Below, piece by piece: positions 1-8,109 of a stretch of 64,000 nucleotides of DNA (its first letter is position 1; every line of letters begins with the position of its first letter). The stretch is from JAPPFW01 sp965200835 (lineage in GTDB: Bacteria; Actinomycetota; Acidimicrobiia; Spongiisociales; Spongiisociaceae): contig OZ241390.1 in the NCBI GenBank assembly GCA_965200835.1, positions 434,001 to 498,000 of the forward strand. The letters run 5' to 3'. Both the position numbers and the translations under genes were made by a program. Below the pieces are notes generated by a model. It did not search any database and had not been told where the DNA came from. It saw nothing but the letters and a program-made list of their open reading frames with translations.

Positions 1-110
1 GGACCGACCTTCTGATTCCCGCTCGGGAAGTCCCATCTTGTGTCAACCATCAAACCCGAGCCTTGTGCCTTTGTTGCCTGACACTCAGTATACCCCCATG
101 CTGTGACGCT

Positions 111-1877
111 CTACATACGATCGGGGACTTCTATGCCGAGCAAGTCGAGCAAGAGCTCCAGGGTTCGTCTCGTAACTGCGACAAGGGTGAGCCAGGATGC
201 CTGCTGCTGGGGGTCGGGTGTTGAGAGGATGTGGCAGGACTCGTAGAAGGTGCTGAAGGCGGCCGCCACTTGGTAGGCGTATTCGGCTAGATGGTTGGGG
301 GCTCTCAACTCTACGGAACGTTCGATCACATCCGGTAGTTGTAGTAGGCGCAGCATGAGGCGGCGCTCCACCTCTGCTGTGGGCGGTGAGGTGGGACCGG
401 GTTGCAACCCGGCTGTGGCGGCCCTGTCCAGGATGGACCCCATACGGACCGCCGCCATCTGTAGGTAGGGGCCGGTCTTGCCTTCCAGCGACGCGAAGCG
501 GCGGAGGTCGAACACGTAGTTGGAGGTGCGGTTGTTGATCAGGTCGCCGAACTTGAGAGCGGCGATGCCGACCTGCCTGGCAATGACGGACCGCTCAGCC
601 TCGGGATAGGCCGTGGCCAGATCCGACTCCTCCAGCCGCTCCGCTGCGGCAGCGGTGACCATCTCGATCAGATCTCTCAACTTGAGGACGCCCCCGACCC
701 GGGTTTTGAAAGGGGTCCCATCGCGCCCGTTCATGGTTCCGAACGGGACATGTTCCATGACAGCCCCGCCCGCCGATCCGGTCCGGCGAGCGGCCCGGAA
801 GACCTGCTCGAAGTGGTAGGCCTGGCGAGCATCCACCGCATACAGAATCAGTTCGGCACCCAGCTCATGCACGCGCATCTCGATGGTTGCCAGATCGGTG
901 GTCCCGTACAGGAAGGCACCGTGGGAGGTTTGGACTATCAGAGGACTGATCTCTGTGCGGTCATCCGGTCGGGCCACTTCGATGACCGCGGCCCCCTCCG
1001 ACTCGACCGCCACTCCCTCCTGCAACGCTCGGTCGACCATCGGCTGTAGCAGGTCACGCACGGTGCTCTCCCCGTACCAGAGGTCGAACTCGACCCCCAG
1101 ATCCGCGAAGTCCTGCTGCTGTGACTCCCGTGAGATCCGGACGAAGTGCTCCCACAGAGCCACGTATCCTGCCCGTCCGGCCTGGAGGTCGCGAGTGGCG
1201 TGCCGTGCCTCTCGGGCCAGTTCTTCATCGTGGGTGACCCGCGCCGAGATGGACGGGTACCACTCCTGCAAATCAGCCAGTGTGATGGGCAACGGCACAT
1301 CGAAGTTGCCCTCGCCCTCGTGAGCATTGTGGAAGTGAGGTAGGTCAGGATGCCGCTCGCGCGCCGCAACGATCAGCATTCCCATCTGGAGCCCCCAATC
1401 GCCGAAGTGCGCGTCTCCAAGGACCTCGTGACCCACGAAGCGGAACAGGCGCTTGAGGCTGTCACCGATGATCGTGGCCCTCAGATGGCCAACATGCATG
1501 GCCTTGGCCACATTCGGACCGGCATAGTCGACGATCACCCTGAGGGGTGACTCAGCGGGGGAAACCCCCAGTCTTGGATGGCCCATCGCATCCAGGTAGG
1601 CGGCGATAGCTCGGTCGGTGAGGCTCAGGTTGATGAAGCCCGGCCCGGCGATGGAGACCTCGGACAGCCTCGCATCATCCTTGATGCAGTCCACGACTTG
1701 GGTAGCGATCCCCCGAGGATTGCGCCGGGCGACCCGGGCGGCGGCCAGCGCTCCGTTGCATTGGAACTGGCTGAGGTCGGGCCGGTTGGATACCAGCACT
1801 GCACCAAACCCACGGTCGAGACCGGCCGACTCGAAGCCATCTCCGACTAGCACACTCAGTTCAGATAGGACGCTCAT
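111..1877 (-). CDS. argS: Arginyl-tRNA synthetase
   Basis: Cytoplasmic class I aminoacyl-tRNA synthetase that charges tRNA-Arg. The 588-residue product has the usual bacterial length. An N-terminal additional domain is followed by the class I HIGH-type signature HVGH in the context GPNVAKAMHVGH. Later comes the ArgS-specific stretch GRDGTPFKTRVGGVLKL, where many bacterial ArgS proteins lack a canonical KMSKS. The C-terminal anticodon-binding helical domain ends in LLGIEVPDRM, typical for the family. The frame is open further upstream (to 1919), but the ATG at 1877 (MSVLSELSVLV) fits the family N-terminus better. It is transcribed divergently from the gene at 1960, leaving about 80 bp for both promoters. 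Family assignment is firm. Confidence 0.97.
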   Translation of the reverse strand: MSVLSELSVLVGDGFESAGLDRGFGAVLVSNRPDLSQFQCNGALAAARVARRNPRGIATQVVDCIKDDARLSEVSIAGPGFINLSLTDRAIAAYLDAMGHPRLGVSPAESPLRVIVDYAGPNVAKAMHVGHLRATIIGDSLKRLFRFVGHEVLGDAHFGDWGLQMGMLIVAARERHPDLPHFHNAHEGEGNFDVPLPITLADLQEWYPSISARVTHDEELAREARHATRDLQAGRAGYVALWEHFVRISRESQQQDFADLGVEFDLWYGESTVRDLLQPMVDRALQEGVAVESEGAAVIEVARPDDRTEISPLIVQTSHGAFLYGTTDLATIEMRVHELGAELILYAVDARQAYHFEQVFRAARRTGSAGGAVMEHVPFGTMNGRDGTPFKTRVGGVLKLRDLIEMVTAAAAERLEESDLATAYPEAERSVIARQVGIAALKFGDLINNRTSNYVFDLRRFASLEGKTGPYLQMAAVRMGSILDRAATAGLQPGPTSPPTAEVERRLMLRLLQLPDVIERSVELRAPNHLAEYAYQVAAAFSTFYESCHILSTPDPQQQASWLTLVAVTRRTLELLLDLLGIEVPDRM

Positions 1878-1959
1878 AGAGCCTGAGAGGATATACCGGT
1901 CGCCCTCATACCTCGCCACTACCCTGCCTTGAACGAGTCATGCTGATGAGCTGAGCCCC

Positions 1960-3126
1960 ATGTCGATCCGAGAAACGCTGTCCAAGCTACGTGCCATGCC
2001 CGTACCTACCAACGAGCGGGCAACCATTTTCCAGATCCTGACACCGATCCTGGACAGCCTGGGTTGGGACCGCTTCGGCAGTGAGGTCTTGTGGGAATAC
2101 CAGGTCGGAGACGGGCGGGTCGGTATTGGTTTACAGGGACCCGAGGATGTAGTAGCGCTCATCGAGGCCAAGGCGCCCAGCCAGGACCTCAGGCGCCATG
2201 TCAAGCAGGTACTCGGCTACGCCTTCCATGAAGGTGTGGACATTTGCGTGCTCACTACTGGCCTGGAGTGGTGGTTGTACCTTCCGCGGGAAGCCGGACC
2301 GCCCGAGAAGCGACGATTCGCGATCCTGAATATCGTCGATGACTCGATCGAACAACTTGCCAGCGACCTCGAAACGTTCCTCGGCAAAGAAGCCCTGCTG
2401 AGTGGTCAGGCCAAGACCAGAGCCAAGTTGGTTCTGGAAGCTCAACAGCTAGCTGCTCGGCTCAATAAAGAGCTGCCAGCTATCTGGAAGGCAATGCTGG
2501 CCGAACCCGACGACGACCTGATAGAGCTGGTGCGCCGGCGGACCTACGAGGAGATGAACCTGCGACCGGACAGGGAACAGGTTGCTGCTGTCCTGCTCGG
2601 ATCGCCCGTTCCCACCGTGCTAGCTACCGAGTCAGTTGTGCCACCTTCAGAGTTCCAACCGCTGGAACCGGCAACAGAACCGGCTCCCAGGCCCATACCG
2701 ACCGCGACCGGAGCGTCCCGCACCGGCTCGAAGCAACTAACGACACCCGCCAAGGGATCAAAACCGACCAGTATGACCCTATGGGGTCAGCGTTACCCAC
2801 TCGTTCATTGGAGAGATGTGATTGTTCGTATTGTGGAGGCTCTTCATCAGTGCCACGGGAACGACTTCGAACGGATACTTACCGTAAGGGGGAGAAAACG
2901 ACCGTACGTGTCCCGTAACCCGGACGATCTTCTGAGAGCCGCGGAGGTACCGGAAATCGGGTTCTACGTAGATGTAAACCTGAGTGCGGTTCAAGTAATG
3001 AAAAGGGCTGCGGATCTGTTGGGCCACTTCGGCCATCCCGCTTCTGATCTTGAAGTCTTCACCGGCACCAAGTCTGTCGCTCCCGAAGAGTCCTTAGCTA
3101 AGGCGGAACCTACGACTCCCAGATAG
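1960..3126 (+). CDS. HsdR_N-like PD-(D/E)xK domain protein, cut by in-frame TAG
   Basis: The 388-residue product resembles stand-alone proteins with a type I restriction enzyme HsdR N-terminal-like domain. Residues 20-125 hold the nuclease-like fold. The second acidic motif IEAK is at residues 68-71, followed by the family stretch TTGLEWWLYLP. The Asp expected in the preceding strand (usually VDYAL) reads VGIGL, so the metal-binding Asp appears lost. Residues 270-370 form a C-terminal domain with GRKRPYVSR and FYVDVNLSA, often found behind HsdR_N domains. A Pro/Thr-rich linker separates the two. The gene ends at a TAG, after which the same frame continues into a second copy of the C-terminal domain. 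Function is unknown; defence or DNA binding is a guess. It may be a pseudogene. Confidence 0.75.
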   Translation: MSIRETLSKLRAMPVPTNERATIFQILTPILDSLGWDRFGSEVLWEYQVGDGRVGIGLQGPEDVVALIEAKAPSQDLRRHVKQVLGYAFHEGVDICVLTTGLEWWLYLPREAGPPEKRRFAILNIVDDSIEQLASDLETFLGKEALLSGQAKTRAKLVLEAQQLAARLNKELPAIWKAMLAEPDDDLIELVRRRTYEEMNLRPDREQVAAVLLGSPVPTVLATESVVPPSEFQPLEPATEPAPRPIPTATGASRTGSKQLTTPAKGSKPTSMTLWGQRYPLVHWRDVIVRIVEALHQCHGNDFERILTVRGRKRPYVSRNPDDLLRAAEVPEIGFYVDVNLSAVQVMKRAADLLGHFGHPASDLEVFTGTKSVAPEESLAKAEPTTPR

Positions 3127-3432
3127 CCCACCCAAATCCGCCTGTGGGGCGAGAGCTACCATGTTTCGCACTGGAAGTACTCGCTCGTCCGTGTAGTAGA
3201 AGCTCTCCATAAGCGTCATGGCGACCGATTCGCCGACAAGATCACCTTCCCAAGACACAGGCGGCCCACGATTTCATCAGATCCGGACGACATACCACTC
3301 GGAGTCCAAGTTGGTGAAACCGGGATCTTCGTCAATGTCGACCTCACGTCAACCGACATAGTGAAGCGAGCTGGCCTGCTCTTAGAACACTTCGGTCATC
3401 CCGCTTCAGACCTGGAGATACTGTTGGACTGA
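3127..3432 (+). pseudogene. In-frame second copy of the C-terminal domain of the preceding gene
   Basis: Reading on in the same frame past the TAG at 3124-3126 gives 101 further codons to a TGA at 3430-3432. They encode IRLWGESYHVSHWKYSLVRV, then VVEALHKRHGDRF, IFVNVDLTSTDIVKRAG and FGHPASDLEILLD. This parallels the last part of the upstream product (TLWGQRYPLVHWRDVIVRI, FYVDVNLSAVQVMKRAA, FGHPASDLEVF). The ancestral protein therefore had two tandem copies of this domain, now separated by one stop codon. No start codon with a ribosome-binding site opens this second part, so it is either dead or reached only by readthrough. Confidence 0.7.
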
Positions 3433-3495
3433 CCGGTACTCAACACATCACAGTTCCCAGGGAAATGCTTCAGATTCGCGGCGAGGGCGGTTACC

Positions 3496-4788
3496 GTGGG
3501 CTTTCCTATGACAACTTTCCTGGTACGAGGTCCCACCCGGCTGAGCGGCCACTTCGAGCCGGCCGGTAACAAGAACGCCACCCTGCCGATCGTCGCGGCC
3601 TGCTTGCTAACCGAGGAACCGGTAACCCTTCACAACGTTCCACAGATCGGAGACGTGGGCTCGTTGCTGGCCATCCTGGAGGACATGGGTGCCCGCGTCG
3701 AGCACCTCGGGGACAGAACCGTCCGGATCACTTGCAACGGCATCACCACGTCGAGCGTTTCGGTTGAGCTAGCCACCAGGATCCGTGCCTCGATCCTGCT
3801 GGCCGGACCAGCAGTAGCCCGCTTCGGTGAAGTGGTCATCCCACCTCCCGGTGGGGACGTGATCGGACGGCGCCGTATCGACACTCACGTTCGGGCCCTC
3901 GAAGGCTTGGGGGCCGACTACCAGTACGCGACCGGGCACCGCTTCCGGGCAGGAACCCTGAAAGGTTCGGTGATCTTCCTCGACGAACCGTCGGTTACCG
4001 CCACGGAGAACCTGATAATGGCGGCTGTGCTGGCCGACGGCACCACCAAGGTGGAGAACGCTGCTTGCGAACCGCATGTCCAGGACCTGTGCCACTTCCT
4101 CAACACCTTGGGCGCGCGCATCACCGGAATCGGTAGCAACATCCTCCACATCGACGGGGTGGGGCGCCTCCATGGTGGTACTTACACCATTTGCCCGGAC
4201 CACATCGAGGTGGGGAGCGTGATGGCGTTGGCCGCAGTGACCCGATCTCCGATCACGATCGGGGGCGTTGGCCCCGACATGTACAAGCCGATCGACCTGG
4301 CGTGGCGCAGGCTGGGAATCGACTACCAGTTCCTACCCGGTAACCGCGCCCGGATGGCTGCCAACCCCACGCTGGAAGTCCAGTCGGACCTGGGAGGCGC
4401 AGTAGCCAAGATCGACGATGGTCCCTGGCCGTCGTTCCCGGCGGATCTCACCTCGATCGCCGTGGTGGCCGCTACACAGGCCACCGGGTCGATCATGATC
4501 CACGAGAAAATGTACGAGTCGAGGATGTTCTTCGTGGATCGCCTGATCGCTATGGGGGCCCGGATCGTGCTGTGCGATCCGCACCGAGCAGTCGTCATGG
4601 GTCCTTCCCGGCTTCGGCCCAGCACCATGTCCAGCCCCGACATCCGGGCCGGTATGTCGCTGCTGATCGCAGCCCTGGTTGCTGACGGCGAGAGCCGCAT
4701 CGACCATGCCGAGCAGATCGAGCGAGGCTACGAGTCCATCGACCGCCGCCTAGGAGCACTTGGCGCTCACATAGAACGGCTGGACTGA
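3496..4788 (+). CDS. murA: UDP-N-acetylglucosamine 1-carboxyvinyltransferase
   Basis: First committed step of peptidoglycan synthesis in the cytoplasm: transfers enolpyruvate from PEP to UDP-GlcNAc. The product is 430 residues from the GTG at 3496, or 426 from the ATG at 3508, matching MurA length. PAGNKNATLPI near residues 22-32 is the N-terminal UDP-GlcNAc-binding stretch with the catalytic Lys. The active-site loop reads PPPGGDVIGRRRID, with Asp (codon 3856-3858) where most bacteria have the Cys attacked by fosfomycin. Mycobacterial and chlamydial MurA share this Asp, and in those it gives intrinsic fosfomycin resistance; the same is expected here. GAGGGCGG ahead of the GTG may be the ribosome-binding site. 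Confidence 0.95.
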   Translation: MGFPMTTFLVRGPTRLSGHFEPAGNKNATLPIVAACLLTEEPVTLHNVPQIGDVGSLLAILEDMGARVEHLGDRTVRITCNGITTSSVSVELATRIRASILLAGPAVARFGEVVIPPPGGDVIGRRRIDTHVRALEGLGADYQYATGHRFRAGTLKGSVIFLDEPSVTATENLIMAAVLADGTTKVENAACEPHVQDLCHFLNTLGARITGIGSNILHIDGVGRLHGGTYTICPDHIEVGSVMALAAVTRSPITIGGVGPDMYKPIDLAWRRLGIDYQFLPGNRARMAANPTLEVQSDLGGAVAKIDDGPWPSFPADLTSIAVVAATQATGSIMIHEKMYESRMFFVDRLIAMGARIVLCDPHRAVVMGPSRLRPSTMSSPDIRAGMSLLIAALVADGESRIDHAEQIERGYESIDRRLGALGAHIERLD

Positions 4789-4991
4789 GGCCAGGACCCT
4801 CGGGAGGGCTGCCATCCTCCCCGATGCTACCGATCCCCTGCATGTACAAGGTGACCCGACACGCACGTGCACAAGCGGGTGCATGGCATTGAGGACCACC
4901 ACGCGGTAGGACGACGGAGCGGCCCCGCCTCACTTTTCGCGATAAGAACGCTACGTCGTCGCGACCCTAGGCAGAGGGACCCGTGCCTCCC

Positions 4992-5030
4992 TATACTTGA
5001 TCACGATGACATCACGGGTGCGAGGAGACG
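4992..5030 (+). promoter_or_regulatory. Likely promoter -10 and ribosome-binding site of the small AT-rich operon
   Basis: TATACT at 4992-4997 is a good -10 hexamer; no convincing -35 is visible. GAGGAGA ends a few bases before the GTG at 5031 and is a strong Shine-Dalgarno sequence, which decides the start of the first small gene. The rest of 4789-4991 shows only a weak, bulged hairpin near 4800-4825 that could terminate murA. Confidence 0.45.
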
Positions 5031-5204
5031 GTGTTGGCCATCAGATTTGTGACACGCGAAGAAATCACTGAAAGAGTCAAGAAGATAGTTGAGAGAGAGC
5101 GACTCACATATAAGGAGTTCATAGAACAAGGTGAGGCGGATGAGCTGGAGGATTGGGAACTCCGTGACCTTTGGCGCCTGTACCACGACGCAATAATTCG
5201 TTAG
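5031..5204 (+). CDS. Small charged protein of unknown function, first gene of a two-gene island
   Basis: A 57-residue, highly charged, helical-looking protein starting at GTG 5031 after a strong GAGGAG ribosome-binding site. It contains ITERVKKIVERERLTYKEF and ends LWRLYHDAIIR. I do not recognise the family. Its TAG stop at 5202-5204 shares a base with the GTG of the next reading frame, so the two are translationally coupled. Size, coupling and the visibly more AT-rich sequence than the flanking genes recall antitoxin genes of toxin-antitoxin pairs or small acquired cassettes, but nothing in the sequence proves that role. Confidence 0.6.
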   Translation: MLAIRFVTREEITERVKKIVERERLTYKEFIEQGEADELEDWELRDLWRLYHDAIIR

Positions 5205-5911
5205 TGGACAGTAACGGCCTCCTTTATCAGAGAGCGGAAGAGTTTACTACCGCCCTTAACACTGTACTAGACAGCTCTATCGATACGGATAGCCAGTTCA
5301 CACTTCAGTCGACTACAGAAGACAGGGTGATTAGGATAATAGTTGCCTCGGACCCATCCAGACAAGTATCCGGGCTATATTCCGCTTGTACGAGAATGTG
5401 ATGAACAAGAACATCCTGTACTATTTCTTCTAATCTGGTACAAAGTGACGTTGGATAAGTACGAGAAGTATTTACAGGTCGATTCTTCCGCCTTTCACCT
5501 ACTAACTAGGATAAAGCAGGAGAAGAAGAAAAAGCTCCGTCCTATTGTACGGATCGAGTATGAACGTTACGGTAGTCCACCTCATGCTGAATCCCACTTT
5601 CACCTTCATGCTAACTCGCCAGAACTAGCCTGGATATATGGTTCCAACCGCCAGGAGGTTCCTGATCTTCATAAGCTGCATCTACCTGCCGGAGGACGCC
5701 GTTTTCGGCCGACTCTAGAAGAATTTCTATTCTTCCTCGATCGGGAAGAGATTTTCAATAACTGGAAGGAAGGCTGCAAAAAGCCCTTGAGGATTCCCTC
5801 GAAACTTGGAACAAGCTCCAGGTGAGGGCAACCGTTAGGCATCATCACGAAATAGCAGCGGAAACGCTTCAAGACCTCGGATATGAGGTGCGGAAGGTAT
5901 CTAATCTATAG
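5204..5911 (+). pseudogene. Frameshifted gene of an uncharacterised family, coupled to the small gene upstream
   Basis: One protein appears spread over three frame segments. Segment one starts at GTG 5204 (LYQRAEEFTTALNTVL) and runs to about 5340. Segment two is shifted by one base and carries HPDKYPGYIPLVREC, then LDKYEKYLQVDSSAFHL, then SHFHLHANSPELAWI and LHLPAGGRRFRPTLEEFLFF. Segment three resumes in the first frame after about 5765 with LEDSLETWNKLQVRATV and LQDLGYEVRKVSNL, ending at TAG 5909-5911. The pieces follow the order I remember for an uncharacterised actinobacterial protein family encoded beside a small partner gene; the name and function are unknown to me. Two frameshifts suggest a dead gene; recoding is possible but unsupported. 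The stretch is AT-richer than its surroundings, suggesting transfer. Confidence 0.6.
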
Positions 5912-5984
5912 ACTCCTAATCCCAACACAATAGGGGTACCGTCCCCTAGCCGCCCGGTCTTGAGGTCGACCGTTAACGGCCGAA

Positions 5985-6767
5985 CTACTTGGCGCCGCGG
6001 GAATCCCAGCTGAAGAACCGGCTGGTGATCAGCATACCTGCCACCAGCCAGGCACCCATGATGGCCAGGTTCTCCCAGCCGAGGACCGGACCAGTGTGGA
6101 ACGGATCGAAGGCATCACCGAACGGCCCGGCGAAGTGCTTGAGCGGGAAAATGTCGCCCAGGATTTCCAGCCACCGCGGTGCATCATCGAGCGGAATGAA
6201 GATGCCGGAGACGAACGACATCGGCAGGAAGATGGCGTTGGCGGCTGCCGGTACGGAGTCACCGCTCCTTGCCAAGGCGCACACCGACAATCCGAGCGAT
6301 GAGAAAGTGGCCATACCAACCACGAACACTGCCGCTGCCACCCAGATGTCGTCCCACAGCATGCGGAAGCTGAAGAAGGCCCAAGCTACGACGAACATCA
6401 GCACGATCGAAATGATGGCGATCCATACCGCCGAAGCTATCCGGCCTGCCATATATATCCACGGAGGTAGAGGAGTCCCGCGGACACGTTTCAGGATGCC
6501 TTGATCTCGGGCAAGTGCCGTTCCGATAGCAATGTTGGTGAAGCTGGCGGACACCGCTGCGAAGACGGCCATCGCCGGGGCGAAGAACTGGGATATGCGC
6601 AACCCGTCACCCAGCTCGTCATCCCCGAAGATAACGCTGAACAGCACCAGGAAGATGATCGGCAGGGCCAGCGTGAAGAATGCGGAGATGGGGGTCCTCC
6701 AGAAGACCCGGTTCTGGCTACGGAACTGGTTCCACACTAAGGGGAGGTAGCGGTGGTCCCCTGTCAC
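5985..6767 (-). CDS. ABC-2 type transporter permease (DrrB-like)
   Basis: A 260-residue membrane protein with about six hydrophobic helices (for example ISAFFTLALPIIFLVLFSVIF, IISIVLMFVVAWAFF and AIMGAWLVAGMLI). It has the ABC-2 family features of export permeases: an N-terminal cytoplasmic segment, GILKRVRGTPLPPWIY between helices, and a conserved loop FLPMSFVSGIFIPLDDAPRWL before the last helix. It begins with GTG whose bases overlap the TGA of the ATPase gene (GTGA, 6764-6767), so the two are translationally coupled and form one exporter. The substrate cannot be read from the sequence; relatives move drugs, lipids or polysaccharides out of the cell. Confidence 0.9.
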   Translation of the reverse strand: MTGDHRYLPLVWNQFRSQNRVFWRTPISAFFTLALPIIFLVLFSVIFGDDELGDGLRISQFFAPAMAVFAAVSASFTNIAIGTALARDQGILKRVRGTPLPPWIYMAGRIASAVWIAIISIVLMFVVAWAFFSFRMLWDDIWVAAAVFVVGMATFSSLGLSVCALARSGDSVPAAANAIFLPMSFVSGIFIPLDDAPRWLEILGDIFPLKHFAGPFGDAFDPFHTGPVLGWENLAIMGAWLVAGMLITSRFFSWDSRGAK

Positions 6768-7672
6768 TTCGATCCAGCTCCCTCTACCTCTGCCACGATG
6801 TCCAGGTATACGTCCTCCAGGCTCGGACGGGTCACCTCGAGCCCGGCCAGGTCCACCCCGCGTCCCCTAGCCCAGCCGGTGAGCGTGTACAGGTCGGCGG
6901 TCGGGTCAGTAGTGCGGTAGATCACCCGGTCCCCGACCGCTTCTGGTCCGTCCCCAAGGTGAGGCAGCCCGCCACGGTCGGCAATATCGAACTGGATGGT
7001 GGTCACTGGTCGCGCTCCACCAAGCGCTTCGGGAGTACCTTCGGCCACAATCCTTCCACCCGCCAGCACCACGATCCGGTCGGCGAGGTGCTGGGCCTCG
7101 TCCAGGTAGTGGGTGGTGAGCAGTACGGTCTTGCCGAGGTCGGTCAGTCCTTCGACCAGCTCCCAGGATTTGCGGCGTGCGGCGGGATCGAATCCGGTCG
7201 TAGGCTCATCCAGGAAGATGAGATCGGGATCACCCACCAGCGCCAGCGCCAGGTCCACTCGGCGGCGCTGGCCACCGGACAGAGTCTTGATCCGAGCATC
7301 GGCCTTCTCTTCCAACCCGACCAGGGAGATCAACTCGTCCGCCGATCGCCGGCGCGAGTAGGACCCCCCATACAGTGCGATCGATTCGCTCACGGTCAGG
7401 ACCGGTTCGATGCCGGTCTCCTGGAGCACGATGCCGATCCGGTCCCGGAAGGCTCGACCACCCGTACCAGGGTTGTGCCCGAGTACGTCGACCTCGCCCC
7501 CGTCGGCCTGCCGGTAGCCCTCGAGTATCTCCACGGTGGTGGTCTTGCCGGCGCCGTTCGGACCGAGCAGCGCCAGCACCTCGCCCTCAGCGACAGTGAA
7601 ACTCACCCCGTCGACGGCGGTTACCGCTCCGTAATGCTTGGTCAGACCCTTGACCGTGATTGCTTCTGACAC
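6764..7672 (-). CDS. ABC transporter ATP-binding protein (DrrA-like)
   Basis: A 302-residue ATPase pairing with the overlapping ABC-2 permease. Walker A is GPNGAGKTTTVE, the ABC signature is LSGGQRRRVDLALAL, and Walker B with the catalytic Glu is LIFLDEPTTGFDP, followed by the switch His in LLTTHYLDEAQHLAD. The C-terminal extension with a LEDVYLDI motif is typical of DrrA/CcmA-type exporter ATPases. The frame is open further upstream, but the GTG at 7672 (VSEAITVKGLTKHYG) begins right at the family N-terminus. No good ribosome-binding site precedes it, so a leaderless mRNA is possible, with a TATA-rich stretch about 10 bases upstream. Confidence 0.93.
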   Translation of the reverse strand: MSEAITVKGLTKHYGAVTAVDGVSFTVAEGEVLALLGPNGAGKTTTVEILEGYRQADGGEVDVLGHNPGTGGRAFRDRIGIVLQETGIEPVLTVSESIALYGGSYSRRRSADELISLVGLEEKADARIKTLSGGQRRRVDLALALVGDPDLIFLDEPTTGFDPAARRKSWELVEGLTDLGKTVLLTTHYLDEAQHLADRIVVLAGGRIVAEGTPEALGGARPVTTIQFDIADRGGLPHLGDGPEAVGDRVIYRTTDPTADLYTLTGWARGRGVDLAGLEVTRPSLEDVYLDIVAEVEGAGSK

Positions 7673-7760
7673 GAAGCCGGATGATATAGGAGTGCTGTCG
7701 AAATCATGAATTCGCGAGCTCGTCGCCCTAGAAGGCCGATCCCGGGTGTATCCTATCTTT

Positions 7761-8042
7761 ATGATCAGGTATCTTCTGGCGACCAAGCTGTTCGCGTGCC
7801 CTACTCTCCTGATCGGAGTCGCCGGGACAATCAGCCTCAACACAGCCAACGTCGCCCGATCCCGCCGATACGAAACTCCTCGACAGGCGGATGCCGCAGC
7901 AATCGCCCGAGACTGGTGGATGGTCGCTATGGACCTCCCCTACGCCATCGAGGCACTTCCGGACAGCAGCACAGCCCGCTTGCGGAAGCCCTTAACCAGA
8001 CGGCCCCTCACCTGCTCTGGGACAGGTGAGGGGCCGGGTTGA
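7761..8042 (+). CDS. Doubtful small membrane protein
   Basis: A 93-codon frame beginning ATGATCAGGTATCTT, with one hydrophobic N-terminal stretch (LLATKLFACPTLLIGVAGTI) that could be a membrane anchor or signal. I do not recognise it. Its last 14 codons overlap the strong hairpin at 8001-8036, which is unusual for a real gene. The interval 7673-8109 is otherwise empty, so this may be chance. Confidence 0.25.
   Translation: MIRYLLATKLFACPTLLIGVAGTISLNTANVARSRRYETPRQADAAAIARDWWMVAMDLPYAIEALPDSSTARLRKPLTRRPLTCSGTGEGPG
8001..8036. terminator. Strong GC-rich hairpin, probable terminator for the minus-strand surface-protein gene
   Basis: A perfect 14-bp stem with an 8-nt loop: CGGCCCCTCACCTG, loop CTCTGGGA, then CAGGTGAGGGGCCG. 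It lies about 75 bp beyond the stop of the SLH gene at 8110. No run of T follows on either strand, so termination strength is uncertain. Confidence 0.55.
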
Positions 8043-8109
8043 AAGAGCCGACTCGCTAGCGAACTTATCTAACGCCTCAGCCTTGGTGCACTCGATGCCT
8101 AGAGGACTA

